A stretch of 64,000 bases of DNA from Sphingomonadales bacterium UBA2683 (lineage in GTDB: Bacteria > Pseudomonadota > Alphaproteobacteria > Sphingomonadales > Sphingomonadaceae): contig DELZ01000004.1 of the NCBI GenBank assembly GCA_002354635.1, forward strand, positions 308,256 to 372,255, in the 5' to 3' direction. The position numbers and the translations under genes are program-made. Under the pieces are notes generated by a model. It did no database searches. It saw nothing but the letters and a program-made list of their open reading frames with translations, and was not told where the DNA came from. This document shows, piece by piece, positions 51,624 to 60,833 of the stretch (the stretch's first letter is position 1; each line of letters opens with the position of its first letter).

Positions 51624-52088
51624 TTAGCCCTCGGGAGGGTCGGCAATCATCGCCGTGAAGCTCGCCTCAGCTGCCAACTTGTCGCCAATCATTGCCTGTC
51701 CTGAAAATTTGCAAACGCGCGCGCGTTTCTGTTCAAATTTGACGTTCAGAGAAAGCAGGCATCCCGGTTCAACCGGATGACGGAACTTTGCACCATCGAT
51801 GGCCATGAAATAGACCAGCTTGCCCGATCCCACCATATCGAAGCTCTCCATGGCGAGGACACCGGCAGCCTGCGCCAGCGCTTCCACAATCATAACGCCA
51901 GGCATGATCGGTCGACCCGGAAAATGTCCCTGGAAAAAGCCCTCGTTCATCGACACGGCCTTGATCGCCCGGATCGATTCATCCTTCACGAGTTCTTCTA
52001 CCCGGTCCACCAGCAGCATGGGATAGCGGTGCGGCAGCACCGCCATCACCTTGGTCACATCATAGTTGAGAGCTTCGGTCATCGACAA
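51624..52088 (-). CDS. fabZ: 3-hydroxyacyl-ACP dehydratase FabZ
   Basis: Dehydrates 3-hydroxyacyl-ACP in fatty acid elongation. 154 residues, hot-dog fold: LPHRYPMLLVDRV, catalytic His in EGFFQGHFPGRPIMPGV and Glu in MIVEALAQAAG. Four bases after skp. Its place at the end of the bamA-skp run is common, linking lipid and outer membrane assembly; lpxD and lpxA are not here. Confidence 0.96.
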   Translation of the reverse strand: MSMTEALNYDVTKVMAVLPHRYPMLLVDRVEELVKDESIRAIKAVSMNEGFFQGHFPGRPIMPGVMIVEALAQAAGVLAMESFDMVGSGKLVYFMAIDGAKFRHPVEPGCLLSLNVKFEQKRARVCKFSGQAMIGDKLAAEASFTAMIADPPEG

Positions 52089-52092
52089 TCAA

Positions 52093-52776
52093 TTAGCGAC
52101 TGGCTGGCTGTGCAGCCGGGGGCTGCTGCTGCGTTGCCTGGCTGCGCGCACTGGCCATCAACAGTTGCTGGATCTGCTGATGCAGCGACACCGTATTGCG
52201 CTGCGGCTGCCAATCTGCCGGCGGTGTGATGGCGACGCTCGGTACTCTTGTGTCCAAAGCCGTGGTGATCGCATCAGTGACATCGGTCTGCGGTGGTGCA
52301 TAAATGAATGCATCCGGGCTCAGAATAACGCCGATTCTCTTGTCCGAGACTACCTGCTGCTGAGCGTTGGAATATTCCTTGAAAATATTTTCGATCGCGA
52401 ACATCTGGGCCTTGATGGCCGGAGTCTGCAGTTTCTGGATTTCGGCCTCTTCCGTTTCCATGCTCTTCAGCACGGGACTATTCGCCTTCACAGCCGCATC
52501 GAGCTCTTGCTGGGTCAGTTGCTTGTTGTTGTCCGTATCGAGCTGGGCCCGCAGACCGTTAAGTGTCTTGTTGCGCGCGTCAATCTGGTCGAAACTTGAC
52601 TGGTATTGCGTTCCAATCTGCGAATAGGCAGCGGAAAACGCTTTCGTCTTGGCAATGGCGATCGTCGGGTTGGCGGTAGCGATACCGGAAACCTGTGCAG
52701 TTGCGACAGAACCGAAAGCCAATGGCGCAGCGGTTACAGTAAGAAGAGTGAGTGCGGTTTTGAAAAAACGTTTCAT
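52093..52776 (-). CDS. OmpH/Skp family periplasmic chaperone
   Basis: 227 residues: signal peptide (about 1-27, ending ATAQ), then the Skp-type coiled region (IAIAKTKAFSAAYSQIGTQY, IDARNKTLNGLRAQLDTDNN, QQELDAAVKANSPVLKSME). The C-terminal 70 residues include a Gln/Pro/Ala-rich tail. By family it binds unfolded outer membrane proteins in transit to BamA. The ATG overlaps the bamA stop by one base (TGATG). Confidence 0.88.
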   Translation of the reverse strand: MKRFFKTALTLLTVTAAPLAFGSVATAQVSGIATANPTIAIAKTKAFSAAYSQIGTQYQSSFDQIDARNKTLNGLRAQLDTDNNKQLTQQELDAAVKANSPVLKSMETEEAEIQKLQTPAIKAQMFAIENIFKEYSNAQQQVVSDKRIGVILSPDAFIYAPPQTDVTDAITTALDTRVPSVAITPPADWQPQRNTVSLHQQIQQLLMASARSQATQQQPPAAQPASR

Positions 52777-55490
52777 CAGAATTGTGTTCCTACATTGAAT
52801 GTGAAAAGTTTGGTGTCATCGCCTGGCTCTTTTAACAGAGCCTTGGCGATGTCGATCCTGAATGGACCAAATGGTGAGTTCCAGTTGACGCCAAAGCCGA
52901 CGGATACACGCGGGCTGGGGGAATCACCGAAAAAGCGCTCGACAAAATTGGTGGCAATCGGGTTGGGATTGCCGTTGGCGTCAACCGCGTCGAGAGTGAC
53001 CGTTGCATTCCCGTCGGTATCTACAGTCAAATATTCCGGCGCAACACCGACTATATTACCATTGCTGTCAAAAATAGTGCGCTGCCGCTGAGTCTGCAAG
53101 TCGGTGAGCAGCAACGGCTGCTTGACCTTGAAGACCGCGCCAACATCAACAAAGATCGAAGGCCGCAACCCCAGTTCGCGTGCGCCGGATCCAAGCGGAA
53201 TTTCCAGCTCGGCGCGACCCAGATAATAGGCGCGACCACCGATCGCATCATCCGTCTGGCGTCCGTTGGTCACTTCCACAATCTCGTTGATCGGATTGCC
53301 GTTGGCATCCAGGCCCGGAATCGTGCTGGAACGCACCACACGAGGCCCGACACCGCGAATGTCGAAGCCGCGGATTTGCGGTTCACCCAGGAAAAAGCGG
53401 TCCGTCAACCTGACGTCATCAATCCCGTCGCCCGGAGTCGAAGAGCGGTTTTCCAGAGAATGGATATATCCGCCTTCGCCGCTGACCGTAAAGATAAAGT
53501 CACCCAGGACGCGCCAGTGCTTGGAGCCATTCAAACGACCCCGGATATATTTGACGCTGCCACCCAGTCCGGCAAAATCGATGCTGCCGACAATAGATTG
53601 TCCGCGGGTTGGCCGGATTCGATTATCACGGTCATCATAGATCAAGGATGCCCCGATCGAAGATGTCGTCCGCGAACCGAGCGCGTCGCAAAGGAATCGC
53701 CCTGCAACCAGCGGGTCGCAGGCGTCGGCGGGACTATTCCCTCTTATTCCGTCACCATTGCTATCCGTGAAGAACAGGGTTGGTTCCAGCGTTACGTCAT
53801 CCTGACTGAGGCCGTAACGGAACGAAGCCGACAGATATTCGGTAATCGGAACACCCGCCCGGATCTGGAAACCCGTGGTAAGTTGCTCGAAAGTGGTTTC
53901 ACGGTTGTTGTTGACGAAATTGAAGCTGTTCAGATCGCGACGGAAAATATCCGCGCCGACGGCAATATTCCGATCAAAAAGATAGGGCTCGGTGAAGCCA
54001 AGCTCGATCGATTGCGAGAAGCTCGAATAGCTGACGCTTGCGCGCAGTTCCTGGCCTTTGCCTCGGAAGTTGCGTTGCCGCACGGACGCCTGGAGAATGA
54101 AATTCTCGACGCTCGAAAAACCTGCCGAGAGCTGCAGTTCGCCGGTCGCCTTTTCTTCAACATTGGCTTCCAATATGATCCGGTCTGGCGCGCTACCCTG
54201 CTTCTGCTCGATTTCCAGGTCTTCCTGGAAAAAGCCCAATGATTTTATGCGATTTGCCGAGCGCTTGACCTGGAAACTGTTGAAAGCGTCGCCTTCATTC
54301 AGCCGGAACTCGCGGCGCACGACCTTGTCCTGGGTCAGTGTGTTCCCGTTGATGTCGATCCGTTCGACATATACGCGATCGCTTTCCGCGACCTGGAACA
54401 GGATATCCATGGTCAGCGTATCTTTGTTCCGCGTAAATTGCGGGCGGATGTCGGCAAAAGCATAGCCGAAAAGCCCTGCGGTTTCCGACAGGCGTTCGAC
54501 CGTATCTTCAACCTGCTTGGCGTTATAGAAGTCTCCCGATTTCATCGGCAGCTGAGGTGTCAGAAATTCCGGGGTAAAATCCCGGATATCGCTTTCAACC
54601 GTTACATCACCAAATTTGTAGCGATCGCCTTCTTCGACCACATAGGTGATGATAAAATCGCGCTTGTCCGGCGTCAGTTCGGCAACGGCCGAGATGACGC
54701 GAAAATCGGCATAGCCTTCCGTCAGATAAAACTGGCGGAGTTTTTGCTGGTCAAAAGCAAGGCGATCCGGGTCGTAGGTGTCACTGGAGCTGAAGAATCG
54801 GTAGAAGCGCGATTGTTTGGTGACCATTTCCCCGCGCAGCTTGCCGTCCGAAAATTCTTCATTGCCGATGATGTTGATCTGCTGGACCTTCGACTTGGGC
54901 CCTTCATTGATCTCGAACACAATATCGACGCGATTCTGGTCCAGTTGAACCATCTTCGGCTCGACGCTGGCCGCAAAACGCCCCTTGCGCTTGTACAGCT
55001 CGATGATTCGGGCCACGTCGGCGCGAACTTTCGAGCGTGTGAATATCTGTCGTGGAGCGAGCCGGATCTCGGGGTAGATCTTGTCTTCCTTGATCCGCTT
55101 GTTGCCTTCCAGCAAGATGCGGTTGATCACAGGATTCTCGATAACTTCGATAACCACCGCACCCTGATTGTTCCGGATACTGACATCCTTGAACAGTTCG
55201 GTTTCAAACAAATCCTTCAGCGCCTGATCGGCAGCTTCCTGGGTATAAGTCTGCCCGACCCGCAATTTCATGTAGGACAGGACCGTGGTCGGTTCCAGCC
55301 GCTGGGCACCATTGACCACGATTGACCGTATCGTATCATCCACCGGAGCGTCCGGAACGGCTTGCGCCGCTTCCTGCACCTGCGCCTGCGAAGCAACCGA
55401 CGTGCCACCCAGAATAGTGCCGCACATCAACAAGGGCAGAAGTCGCTTTTTATGATTCACAGACAAACTCGCTTTCACACCATAAACCAA
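52776..55490 (-). CDS. bamA: Outer membrane protein assembly factor BamA
   Basis: Core of the BAM complex inserting beta-barrels into the outer membrane. 904 residues: signal peptide, five POTRA domains (about 55-480; first begins IRSIVVNGAQRLEPTTVL), and an Omp85 barrel with the conserved IRGFDIRGVGPR loop (VRGF/RGF motif) and terminal aromatic strand ending KLFTFNVGTQF. The first ATG is given; a GTG at residue 11 (VNHKKRLL) would make a tidier signal peptide. Confidence 0.97.
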   Translation of the reverse strand: MVYGVKASLSVNHKKRLLPLLMCGTILGGTSVASQAQVQEAAQAVPDAPVDDTIRSIVVNGAQRLEPTTVLSYMKLRVGQTYTQEAADQALKDLFETELFKDVSIRNNQGAVVIEVIENPVINRILLEGNKRIKEDKIYPEIRLAPRQIFTRSKVRADVARIIELYKRKGRFAASVEPKMVQLDQNRVDIVFEINEGPKSKVQQINIIGNEEFSDGKLRGEMVTKQSRFYRFFSSSDTYDPDRLAFDQQKLRQFYLTEGYADFRVISAVAELTPDKRDFIITYVVEEGDRYKFGDVTVESDIRDFTPEFLTPQLPMKSGDFYNAKQVEDTVERLSETAGLFGYAFADIRPQFTRNKDTLTMDILFQVAESDRVYVERIDINGNTLTQDKVVRREFRLNEGDAFNSFQVKRSANRIKSLGFFQEDLEIEQKQGSAPDRIILEANVEEKATGELQLSAGFSSVENFILQASVRQRNFRGKGQELRASVSYSSFSQSIELGFTEPYLFDRNIAVGADIFRRDLNSFNFVNNNRETTFEQLTTGFQIRAGVPITEYLSASFRYGLSQDDVTLEPTLFFTDSNGDGIRGNSPADACDPLVAGRFLCDALGSRTTSSIGASLIYDDRDNRIRPTRGQSIVGSIDFAGLGGSVKYIRGRLNGSKHWRVLGDFIFTVSGEGGYIHSLENRSSTPGDGIDDVRLTDRFFLGEPQIRGFDIRGVGPRVVRSSTIPGLDANGNPINEIVEVTNGRQTDDAIGGRAYYLGRAELEIPLGSGARELGLRPSIFVDVGAVFKVKQPLLLTDLQTQRQRTIFDSNGNIVGVAPEYLTVDTDGNATVTLDAVDANGNPNPIATNFVERFFGDSPSPRVSVGFGVNWNSPFGPFRIDIAKALLKEPGDDTKLFTFNVGTQF

Positions 55491-55567
55491 AAATAAAATT
55501 CAACCGGCACCAAGGCACCAGCTTCGCCAACCCCCTGCCCCAATGCAGCGTGTCAATCAATGGTCAA

Positions 55568-56692
55568 TCAGCCGGAGATCGACCGGAATAGCCCAAATGA
55601 CGACAAATCGTTGAACGTTACCACCAGCATGAACACCATAACCAGCGCCAACCCGGACCGGAAAGCCCATTCCTGGACTTTTGCATTGGCCGGTTTTCTC
55701 CGCACCGCTTCAATCGCATAGAACATCAGATGCCCTCCATCGAGCATCGGGATTGGCAGCAGGTTGATGAACCCCAAGTTAATCGAGATCAGCGCAACAA
55801 ACCAAACAAAGCTTTCCAGGCCCAGCTTGAACTGCTCGCCGGAAACCTGAGCAATCTTGAGCGGCCCGCCCAGCTCTTTGATCGAGCGCTTGCCCGTGAT
55901 CACCTGCCCGAGAGTGGTCGTGATCTGATCCACAATGCCAAGAGTTGTATCGACCGCAACGGCGGGGGCCTCCAGCGGACTGACCGGGCGCCATTCCACC
56001 TGGCTGGACGACATGCCCAGCAAACCCAGCCGATATTCGTTGCCGAATCTGTCCTTCAATATCTGGACGCCGGTCTTGCCCTGCTTGGCGATGCGCTGGC
56101 CGTCCCTTTCATAGACAATTTCGACATTCTGCTCGGGGATCAGCATGATTTTCTGCCGCAGATCCTCAAACAGTTCAATATTCTCTCCGTCGACGGAAAT
56201 GATCCGGTCACCTGGCTTCATGCCCATGGCAGCAGCGGTGGAATTGGGAGATATTTCACTCGCAACAGGCAGGGTTGCGCTGGTGCCATAGGCCATGACA
56301 AAGCCCATGATGATCAGAATGGCAAAAATGAAATTAATCGCCGGTCCGGCGAAGACAATCGACGCCCGCTTCCACAGGGACTTGGACTGAAACGTCTGGT
56401 TGCGTTCTTCGGCCGGAAGGCTCAGCCAGTCCGAACTCTTGGTACCGGACGGGTCCATATCCCCGGCGAACTGGACATAGCCCCCGAGAGGCAGCATGCA
56501 GATTTTCCAGCGGGTTCCCCGCTTGTCGGTCCATCCGGCGATTTCCTTGCCAAAGCCGATAGCGAAGGTTTCCGCCTTGACGCCGCACCAGCGACCAACC
56601 AGATAATGCCCCATTTCGTGCACAAAGACGAGCACACCAATGACGATCAGAAACGCCAAAAGCGTCAGCAAAATACCGGGATTATCCGTCAA
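55568..56692 (-). CDS. rseP: RIP metalloprotease RseP (site-2 protease)
   Basis: Intramembrane zinc protease that cleaves anti-sigma factors and signal peptides. 374 residues. H25-E26-x2-H29 in FVHEMGHYLVGRWCGV, one PDZ domain (about 125-205: NSTAAAMGMKPGDRIISVDG), and the third zinc ligand region LLPIPMLDGGHLMFYAIE, with three or four membrane helices. One PDZ rather than two, as usual in alphaproteobacteria. ATG overlaps the dxr stop. Confidence 0.96.
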   Translation of the reverse strand: MTDNPGILLTLLAFLIVIGVLVFVHEMGHYLVGRWCGVKAETFAIGFGKEIAGWTDKRGTRWKICMLPLGGYVQFAGDMDPSGTKSSDWLSLPAEERNQTFQSKSLWKRASIVFAGPAINFIFAILIIMGFVMAYGTSATLPVASEISPNSTAAAMGMKPGDRIISVDGENIELFEDLRQKIMLIPEQNVEIVYERDGQRIAKQGKTGVQILKDRFGNEYRLGLLGMSSSQVEWRPVSPLEAPAVAVDTTLGIVDQITTTLGQVITGKRSIKELGGPLKIAQVSGEQFKLGLESFVWFVALISINLGFINLLPIPMLDGGHLMFYAIEAVRRKPANAKVQEWAFRSGLALVMVFMLVVTFNDLSSFGLFRSISG

Positions 56693-57849
56693 ACCTTCAA
56701 TTCCTCGACCAGTTGCTCGGTCCGAACGCGCGTTTCCTTGTCTATTGCAAAAATATCCGTCAATGCGCTCGGTTCCGGCGGGCTATAACTATCTAACAGC
56801 CGCGTTACAATCTCTGTGATGTCCAGAAACTGAACCGCGCGATCGAGAAAGGCCGCGACAGCCACTTCATTGGCCGCATTGAGCATAGCCGGCTTTGCAC
56901 CACCGGCCAAAATGGCGGCCCGCGCAATCCTGGTAGCCGGGAAGCGGCTTTCGTCCGGTCGTTCGAAGTCCAGCCTTCCGATGTCCGCCAGATCAAGCGG
57001 TTCGCAATTGGTCGTCATCCGCTCCGGCCAGGCCAGCGCACTGGCAATCGGTATCCGCATGTCCGGAGAACCCAGCTGCGCGAGGGTCGAGCGGTCCCGA
57101 TATTCGACCATGGAATGGATGACCGACTGCGGGTGGACCAATATCTCGATATTTTCGAGACCGACCGGAAAAAGATGATGGGCCTCGATCAGTTCCAGCC
57201 CCTTGTTCATCATCGTGGCGCTGTCGACCGAAATCTTCGCGCCCATGTCCCAATTGGGATGGGCGACCGCCTGCTCCGGCGTCACCGTGGCCATCTGCTC
57301 GCGGGTCCATGTGCGAAAGGGGCCACCGCTGGCCGTCAGGGTTATTTTGCGGACCTGCTCGATCTGGCCGCCCTGCAGGGCCTGGAATATTGCATTATGC
57401 TCTGAATCGACCGGCAGCAGGGTGGCGCCGGCTTTTCGCGCCTCGGCCATCATCAATGCCCCGGCCGAGACCAGCGCTTCCTTGTTGGCCAATGCAACCG
57501 TCTTGCCGCAACGCAGGGCTTCGAGTGTGGGCGGCAGTCCGGCACAGCCGACAATTGCGGCCATGGTCCAGTCGGCGCCCATGGCCGCCGCTGCGTTCAG
57601 CGCCTCGGTACCGCTAGCCGCTTCGGTCGATGTTCCCGACAGGAGCTGCTTGAGTTCCGGATAAGCGGAATCATCGGCAACCACGGCGATCCTTGCGGAA
57701 AATTCCCTGGCCAGAGCAGCCAGTTGCGCGGCATTGCCGTTGGCGGTCAGCGCGATAATTTCATATCGTCCCGGGTGCTGACGGATCAGGTCGAGGGTGG
57801 ACTGGCCGACCGACCCTGTCGCACCGAATATGGAGATCGATCTGGTCAC
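56689..57849 (-). CDS. dxr: 1-deoxy-D-xylulose-5-phosphate reductoisomerase
   Basis: NADPH-dependent second step of the MEP isoprenoid pathway. 386 residues: ISIFGATGSVGQSTLDL (nucleotide binding), ALANKEALVSAG, LLPVDSEHNAIFQ (metal ligands), TASGGPFR, HPNWDMGAKISVDSATMMNKGLE. Complete. Coupled by four-base overlaps to cdsA upstream and rseP downstream, and feeds uppS in the same run. Confidence 0.98.
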   Translation of the reverse strand: MTRSISIFGATGSVGQSTLDLIRQHPGRYEIIALTANGNAAQLAALAREFSARIAVVADDSAYPELKQLLSGTSTEAASGTEALNAAAAMGADWTMAAIVGCAGLPPTLEALRCGKTVALANKEALVSAGALMMAEARKAGATLLPVDSEHNAIFQALQGGQIEQVRKITLTASGGPFRTWTREQMATVTPEQAVAHPNWDMGAKISVDSATMMNKGLELIEAHHLFPVGLENIEILVHPQSVIHSMVEYRDRSTLAQLGSPDMRIPIASALAWPERMTTNCEPLDLADIGRLDFERPDESRFPATRIARAAILAGGAKPAMLNAANEVAVAAFLDRAVQFLDITEIVTRLLDSYSPPEPSALTDIFAIDKETRVRTEQLVEELKV

Positions 57850-58649
57850 GACAGGGCGGACAGGTTTTCGACAAGCATGATCATGGCAACGACCGGAGCA
57901 ACCGGGATCAGACCGTCGAGACGGTCCATTACGCCGCCATGCCCCGGGAATATCGTCCCGCTATCCTTCACGCCAGCCCGCCGCTTGAGCCAGCTTTCGA
58001 ACAAGTCACCCATTTGCGCCAGCACAGCAAGCGGGATGCTGAGCAGCACCAGATAGAGGGGCAGCTCCCAATAGAGGTGCAGCCCATAGCTGACGGCTGC
58101 TGTCAGGGCGACGCCGCCGACCAGGCCGGCCCAGGTCTTGTTGGGACTATATTTTGGCGCCAATTTCGGCCCACCAATCGCGCGACCGGAAAAATAGGCG
58201 CCGATATCGGTCGCCCAGACCAGAGCCAGCGTCCAGAAAACAAGCAGGATACCATTGTCAACATCGCGCAGATAGATGATGGCAAGCGCCGGCAGGCCAG
58301 CGTAAAAGACGCCTGCGGCGAGTTTGAACGACCGGTCAAAAACCGCGACAAACATGGCTGCGCCCATGATCAGTCCGAGCGCCAAAAACGATGGGCCCGC
58401 GGCCCACGGGGACATGATCGCCAGCGGTACCGACAAGGCATACATCGCCAGCAACCGGTTTTCCTGACGCCCGGCCAGTCTCGACCATTCGCTCATGATA
58501 CCGAGCGCCATCAACACTACCAGAAACCAAAGGAACAGACCGCCAAAATATTCCGCCAGCACCGCCGCAACAATCAGAATCACGCCAACGATGATGCGGG
58601 TTTGCAACTCATTGGTTTTGCCGGTTGCGGGGGCAGCGGGTTCAGCCAT
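57846..58649 (-). CDS. cdsA: Phosphatidate cytidylyltransferase
   Basis: Makes CDP-diacylglycerol for phospholipid synthesis in the inner membrane. The chosen ATG (58647-58649, MAEPAAPATGKTNELQTR), 2 bases after the uppS stop with GGTGGA upstream, gives 267 residues; the longer frame lies inside uppS. About seven membrane spans and the C-terminal family signature KDSGTIFPGHGGVMDRLDGL are present. Confidence 0.95.
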   Translation of the reverse strand: MAEPAAPATGKTNELQTRIIVGVILIVAAVLAEYFGGLFLWFLVVLMALGIMSEWSRLAGRQENRLLAMYALSVPLAIMSPWAAGPSFLALGLIMGAAMFVAVFDRSFKLAAGVFYAGLPALAIIYLRDVDNGILLVFWTLALVWATDIGAYFSGRAIGGPKLAPKYSPNKTWAGLVGGVALTAAVSYGLHLYWELPLYLVLLSIPLAVLAQMGDLFESWLKRRAGVKDSGTIFPGHGGVMDRLDGLIPVAPVVAMIMLVENLSALS

Positions 58650-58651
58650 GA

Positions 58652-59419
58652 TCAGCGTCCACCAAACCGTCGTTCGCGATGTCCAAAAGATAGCAATGCC
58701 TTTTCGAGCTCGGTCTTGTCGAAATCCGGCCAGAGCGCATCGGTGAAATACAGTTCCGAATAAGCCGCCTGCCACAGCAGAAAATTGGACAGACGCAGTT
58801 CCCCTGACGTCCGGATCAGCAGATCCAGCGGAGGCAGATCGGCAGTATCCAGCGCCCCCGAAATATCATCGAGATTGATTGCTTCCGGATCGAGCTCGCC
58901 CGATTTCACCCGGCTGGCAATATGCCGGGCTGCGCGGAGAAGCTCGTCCTGCGCTCCATAGTTGAGCGCGACCGCCAGCGTCATTTTGCTATTCCCCGCG
59001 GTTCTTTCGATCGCATTGTCGATCATCGCGACAATATCCGAATCCAGCGCCTTGTAATTGCCAATGACCTTTAGCCGCACACCATTTTGGACAAATTCTT
59101 CGATGTCTGACTGAATATATTGCCGCAGCAATCCCATGAGATCGCTGACTTCTTCTTCCGGTCGATTCCAGTTTTCCGACGAAAAGGCATAAAGCGTCAT
59201 CACCTCAATGCCCATTTCTCCGGCAACGCGAACAATGTTTCGGACCGCTTCGACGCCTTTCTTGTGGCCAAGAGCACGCGGCAGATGCTTGCGCTTTGCC
59301 CATCGCCCGTTGCCATCCATGATGATGGCGACGTGGCGCACACCATAGGTCGGATCGGACACCCCCGCCTCGCCGTGCACCGGATCTGCAGAACCGTTCT
59401 TGGAACGCGCAAGCTTCAC
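58652..59419 (-). CDS. uppS: Isoprenyl transferase (undecaprenyl diphosphate synthase)
   Basis: Cis-prenyltransferase forming the C55 carrier for peptidoglycan. 255 residues: VAIIMDGNGRWAKRK with the catalytic Asp, TLYAFSSENWNRP, ALNYGAQDELLRA and the C-terminal DLLIRTSGELRLSNFLLWQAAYSELYF-type region. GTG start overlaps the frr stop (GTGA). An N-terminal extension of about 27 residues precedes the family core; an internal start is possible. Confidence 0.96.
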   Translation of the reverse strand: MKLARSKNGSADPVHGEAGVSDPTYGVRHVAIIMDGNGRWAKRKHLPRALGHKKGVEAVRNIVRVAGEMGIEVMTLYAFSSENWNRPEEEVSDLMGLLRQYIQSDIEEFVQNGVRLKVIGNYKALDSDIVAMIDNAIERTAGNSKMTLAVALNYGAQDELLRAARHIASRVKSGELDPEAINLDDISGALDTADLPPLDLLIRTSGELRLSNFLLWQAAYSELYFTDALWPDFDKTELEKALLSFGHRERRFGGR

Positions 59420-59973
59420 TGGGTCAGGATTTCCTGTTCTTTCGCCTCGGCAAGCTTGTCGGCTTCGGCAATCATCTCGTCGGTCAGCTTCTGAACTTCG
59501 GTCTCGAGCCGCTTCTTGTCGTCTTCACTGATTTCCTTCTTGCTCTCGTCCGCTTTCAGGTCATCCATGCCGTCCCGCCGTACATTGCGAATGGCAATGC
59601 GGGCCTTTTCGGCAAATTGACCGGTCAGCTTGGCCAGGTCCTTGCGGCGCTCCTCGGTGAGATCAGGAATCGGAAGCCGGATATTGGGGCCGTCGACCAT
59701 CGGGTTCAAGCCCAGGCCGGCAGAACGGATCGCCTTTTCCACCGGCTGGATATTGCCCTTGTCCCAGACCTGGACCGACAGCATGCGCGGTTCGGGGACG
59801 GAAACGGTAGCGACCTGATTGAGCGGCATGTTCGAGCCGTAAACCTCTACCTTGATCGTATCCAGAAGCGCGATATTCGCCCGCCCGGTCCTGAGACCGC
59901 TCAAGTCGTGCTTGAGCGCTTCCAGCGAACCAAGCATCCGCTTTTGCAGATCGGCTTTGTCATATTTTGCCAT
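59416..59973 (-). CDS. frr: Ribosome recycling factor
   Basis: Splits post-termination ribosomes together with EF-G. 185 residues: KRMLGSLEALKHDLSGLRTGRA, the hinge and domain II segment with VPEPRMLSVQVWDK, NPMVDGPNIRLPIPDLTEERR, and the long C-terminal helix. It begins 18 bases after pyrH. Normal length and complete. Confidence 0.98.
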   Translation of the reverse strand: MAKYDKADLQKRMLGSLEALKHDLSGLRTGRANIALLDTIKVEVYGSNMPLNQVATVSVPEPRMLSVQVWDKGNIQPVEKAIRSAGLGLNPMVDGPNIRLPIPDLTEERRKDLAKLTGQFAEKARIAIRNVRRDGMDDLKADESKKEISEDDKKRLETEVQKLTDEMIAEADKLAEAKEQEILTQ

Positions 59974-59991
59974 TACTGTTTCCTCTAAATA

Positions 59992-60714
59992 TTATTCGGT
60001 TGTTCCGACCATGGTGGCCGTTCCGCCGCCACCCAAAACGGTCGCCAGATTACCCCGCTCCCGGATCGAAAAGACGACAATCGGTATCTTGTTTTCGCGA
60101 CAGAGCGCGACGGCACTGGCATCCATGACTTTGAGATTGTCGCTTAGCACCTGGTCAAAGCTCAATTCTTCATAGCGGACCGCGCTGGAATCGAGCTTTG
60201 GATCGGCATTGTAGATGCCATCAACGCTCGTGCCCTTGAAAAGCGCTTCGCATCCCATTTCCGCCGCGCGCAAGGCTGCAGCCGTGTCGGTCGTGAAATA
60301 GGGGTTGCCTGTGCCGGCGGCGAAAATGACAATGCGGCCCTTTTCCAGATGGCGTACGGCCTTGCGCCGGATATAGGGTTCGCACACGCTGGCCATCGGA
60401 ATGGCAGACAGGACACGCGTGTCGCAACCCATCTGCTCGAGTGCATTCTGCACCGCCAGCGCGTTCATGACCGTGGCCAGCATACCCATATAGTCGGCGC
60501 TGGTCCGGTCGAAGCCCTTGGCCGCTGCCGCCAGCCCGCGGAATATATTGCCTCCGCCCACAACCAGGCAGAGTTCAAATCCTGCCTCTTTCGCGGATTT
60601 CACTTCGGCCGCGATGCGATTGACCGTCTCCGGGTCAATCCCGAATTCGTTCGACCCCATCAGGGCCTCGCCCGAAAGCTTGAGCAATATGCGTTTGAAC
60701 GCCGGTCGTTTCAT
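59992..60714 (-). CDS. pyrH: UMP kinase
   Basis: Phosphorylates UMP to UDP; hexameric amino-acid-kinase fold. 240 residues: RILLKLSGEALMG, VVGGGNIFRG, ADYMGMLATVMNAL, FAAGTGNPYFTTDTAAALRA and the end region MDASAVALCRENKIPIVVFS. Separated from tsf by 119 bases containing a terminator, so it probably starts a new transcript with frr and the envelope genes. Confidence 0.98.
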   Translation of the reverse strand: MKRPAFKRILLKLSGEALMGSNEFGIDPETVNRIAAEVKSAKEAGFELCLVVGGGNIFRGLAAAAKGFDRTSADYMGMLATVMNALAVQNALEQMGCDTRVLSAIPMASVCEPYIRRKAVRHLEKGRIVIFAAGTGNPYFTTDTAAALRAAEMGCEALFKGTSVDGIYNADPKLDSSAVRYEELSFDQVLSDNLKVMDASAVALCRENKIPIVVFSIRERGNLATVLGGGGTATMVGTTE

Positions 60715-60760
60715 GCAAATTCCATCCCGCCGGAATCAAAGCCCGGCCCCAAATACAACA

Positions 60761-60790
60761 ATGGCGCAGACCATAGATAGTCCGCGCCAT
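60761..60790 (-). terminator. Intrinsic terminator after tsf
   Basis: On the minus strand a stem ATGGCGC-G-GAC / GTC-T-GCGCCAT with an 8-base loop (ten pairs, one mismatch), followed by TGTTGTATTT. It lies 44 bases past the tsf stop and before pyrH. Confidence 0.65.
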
Positions 60791-60833
60791 GCTGCCAAGC
60801 GTTACCGCCTGAAATATTCAATCTGTTGCTGGA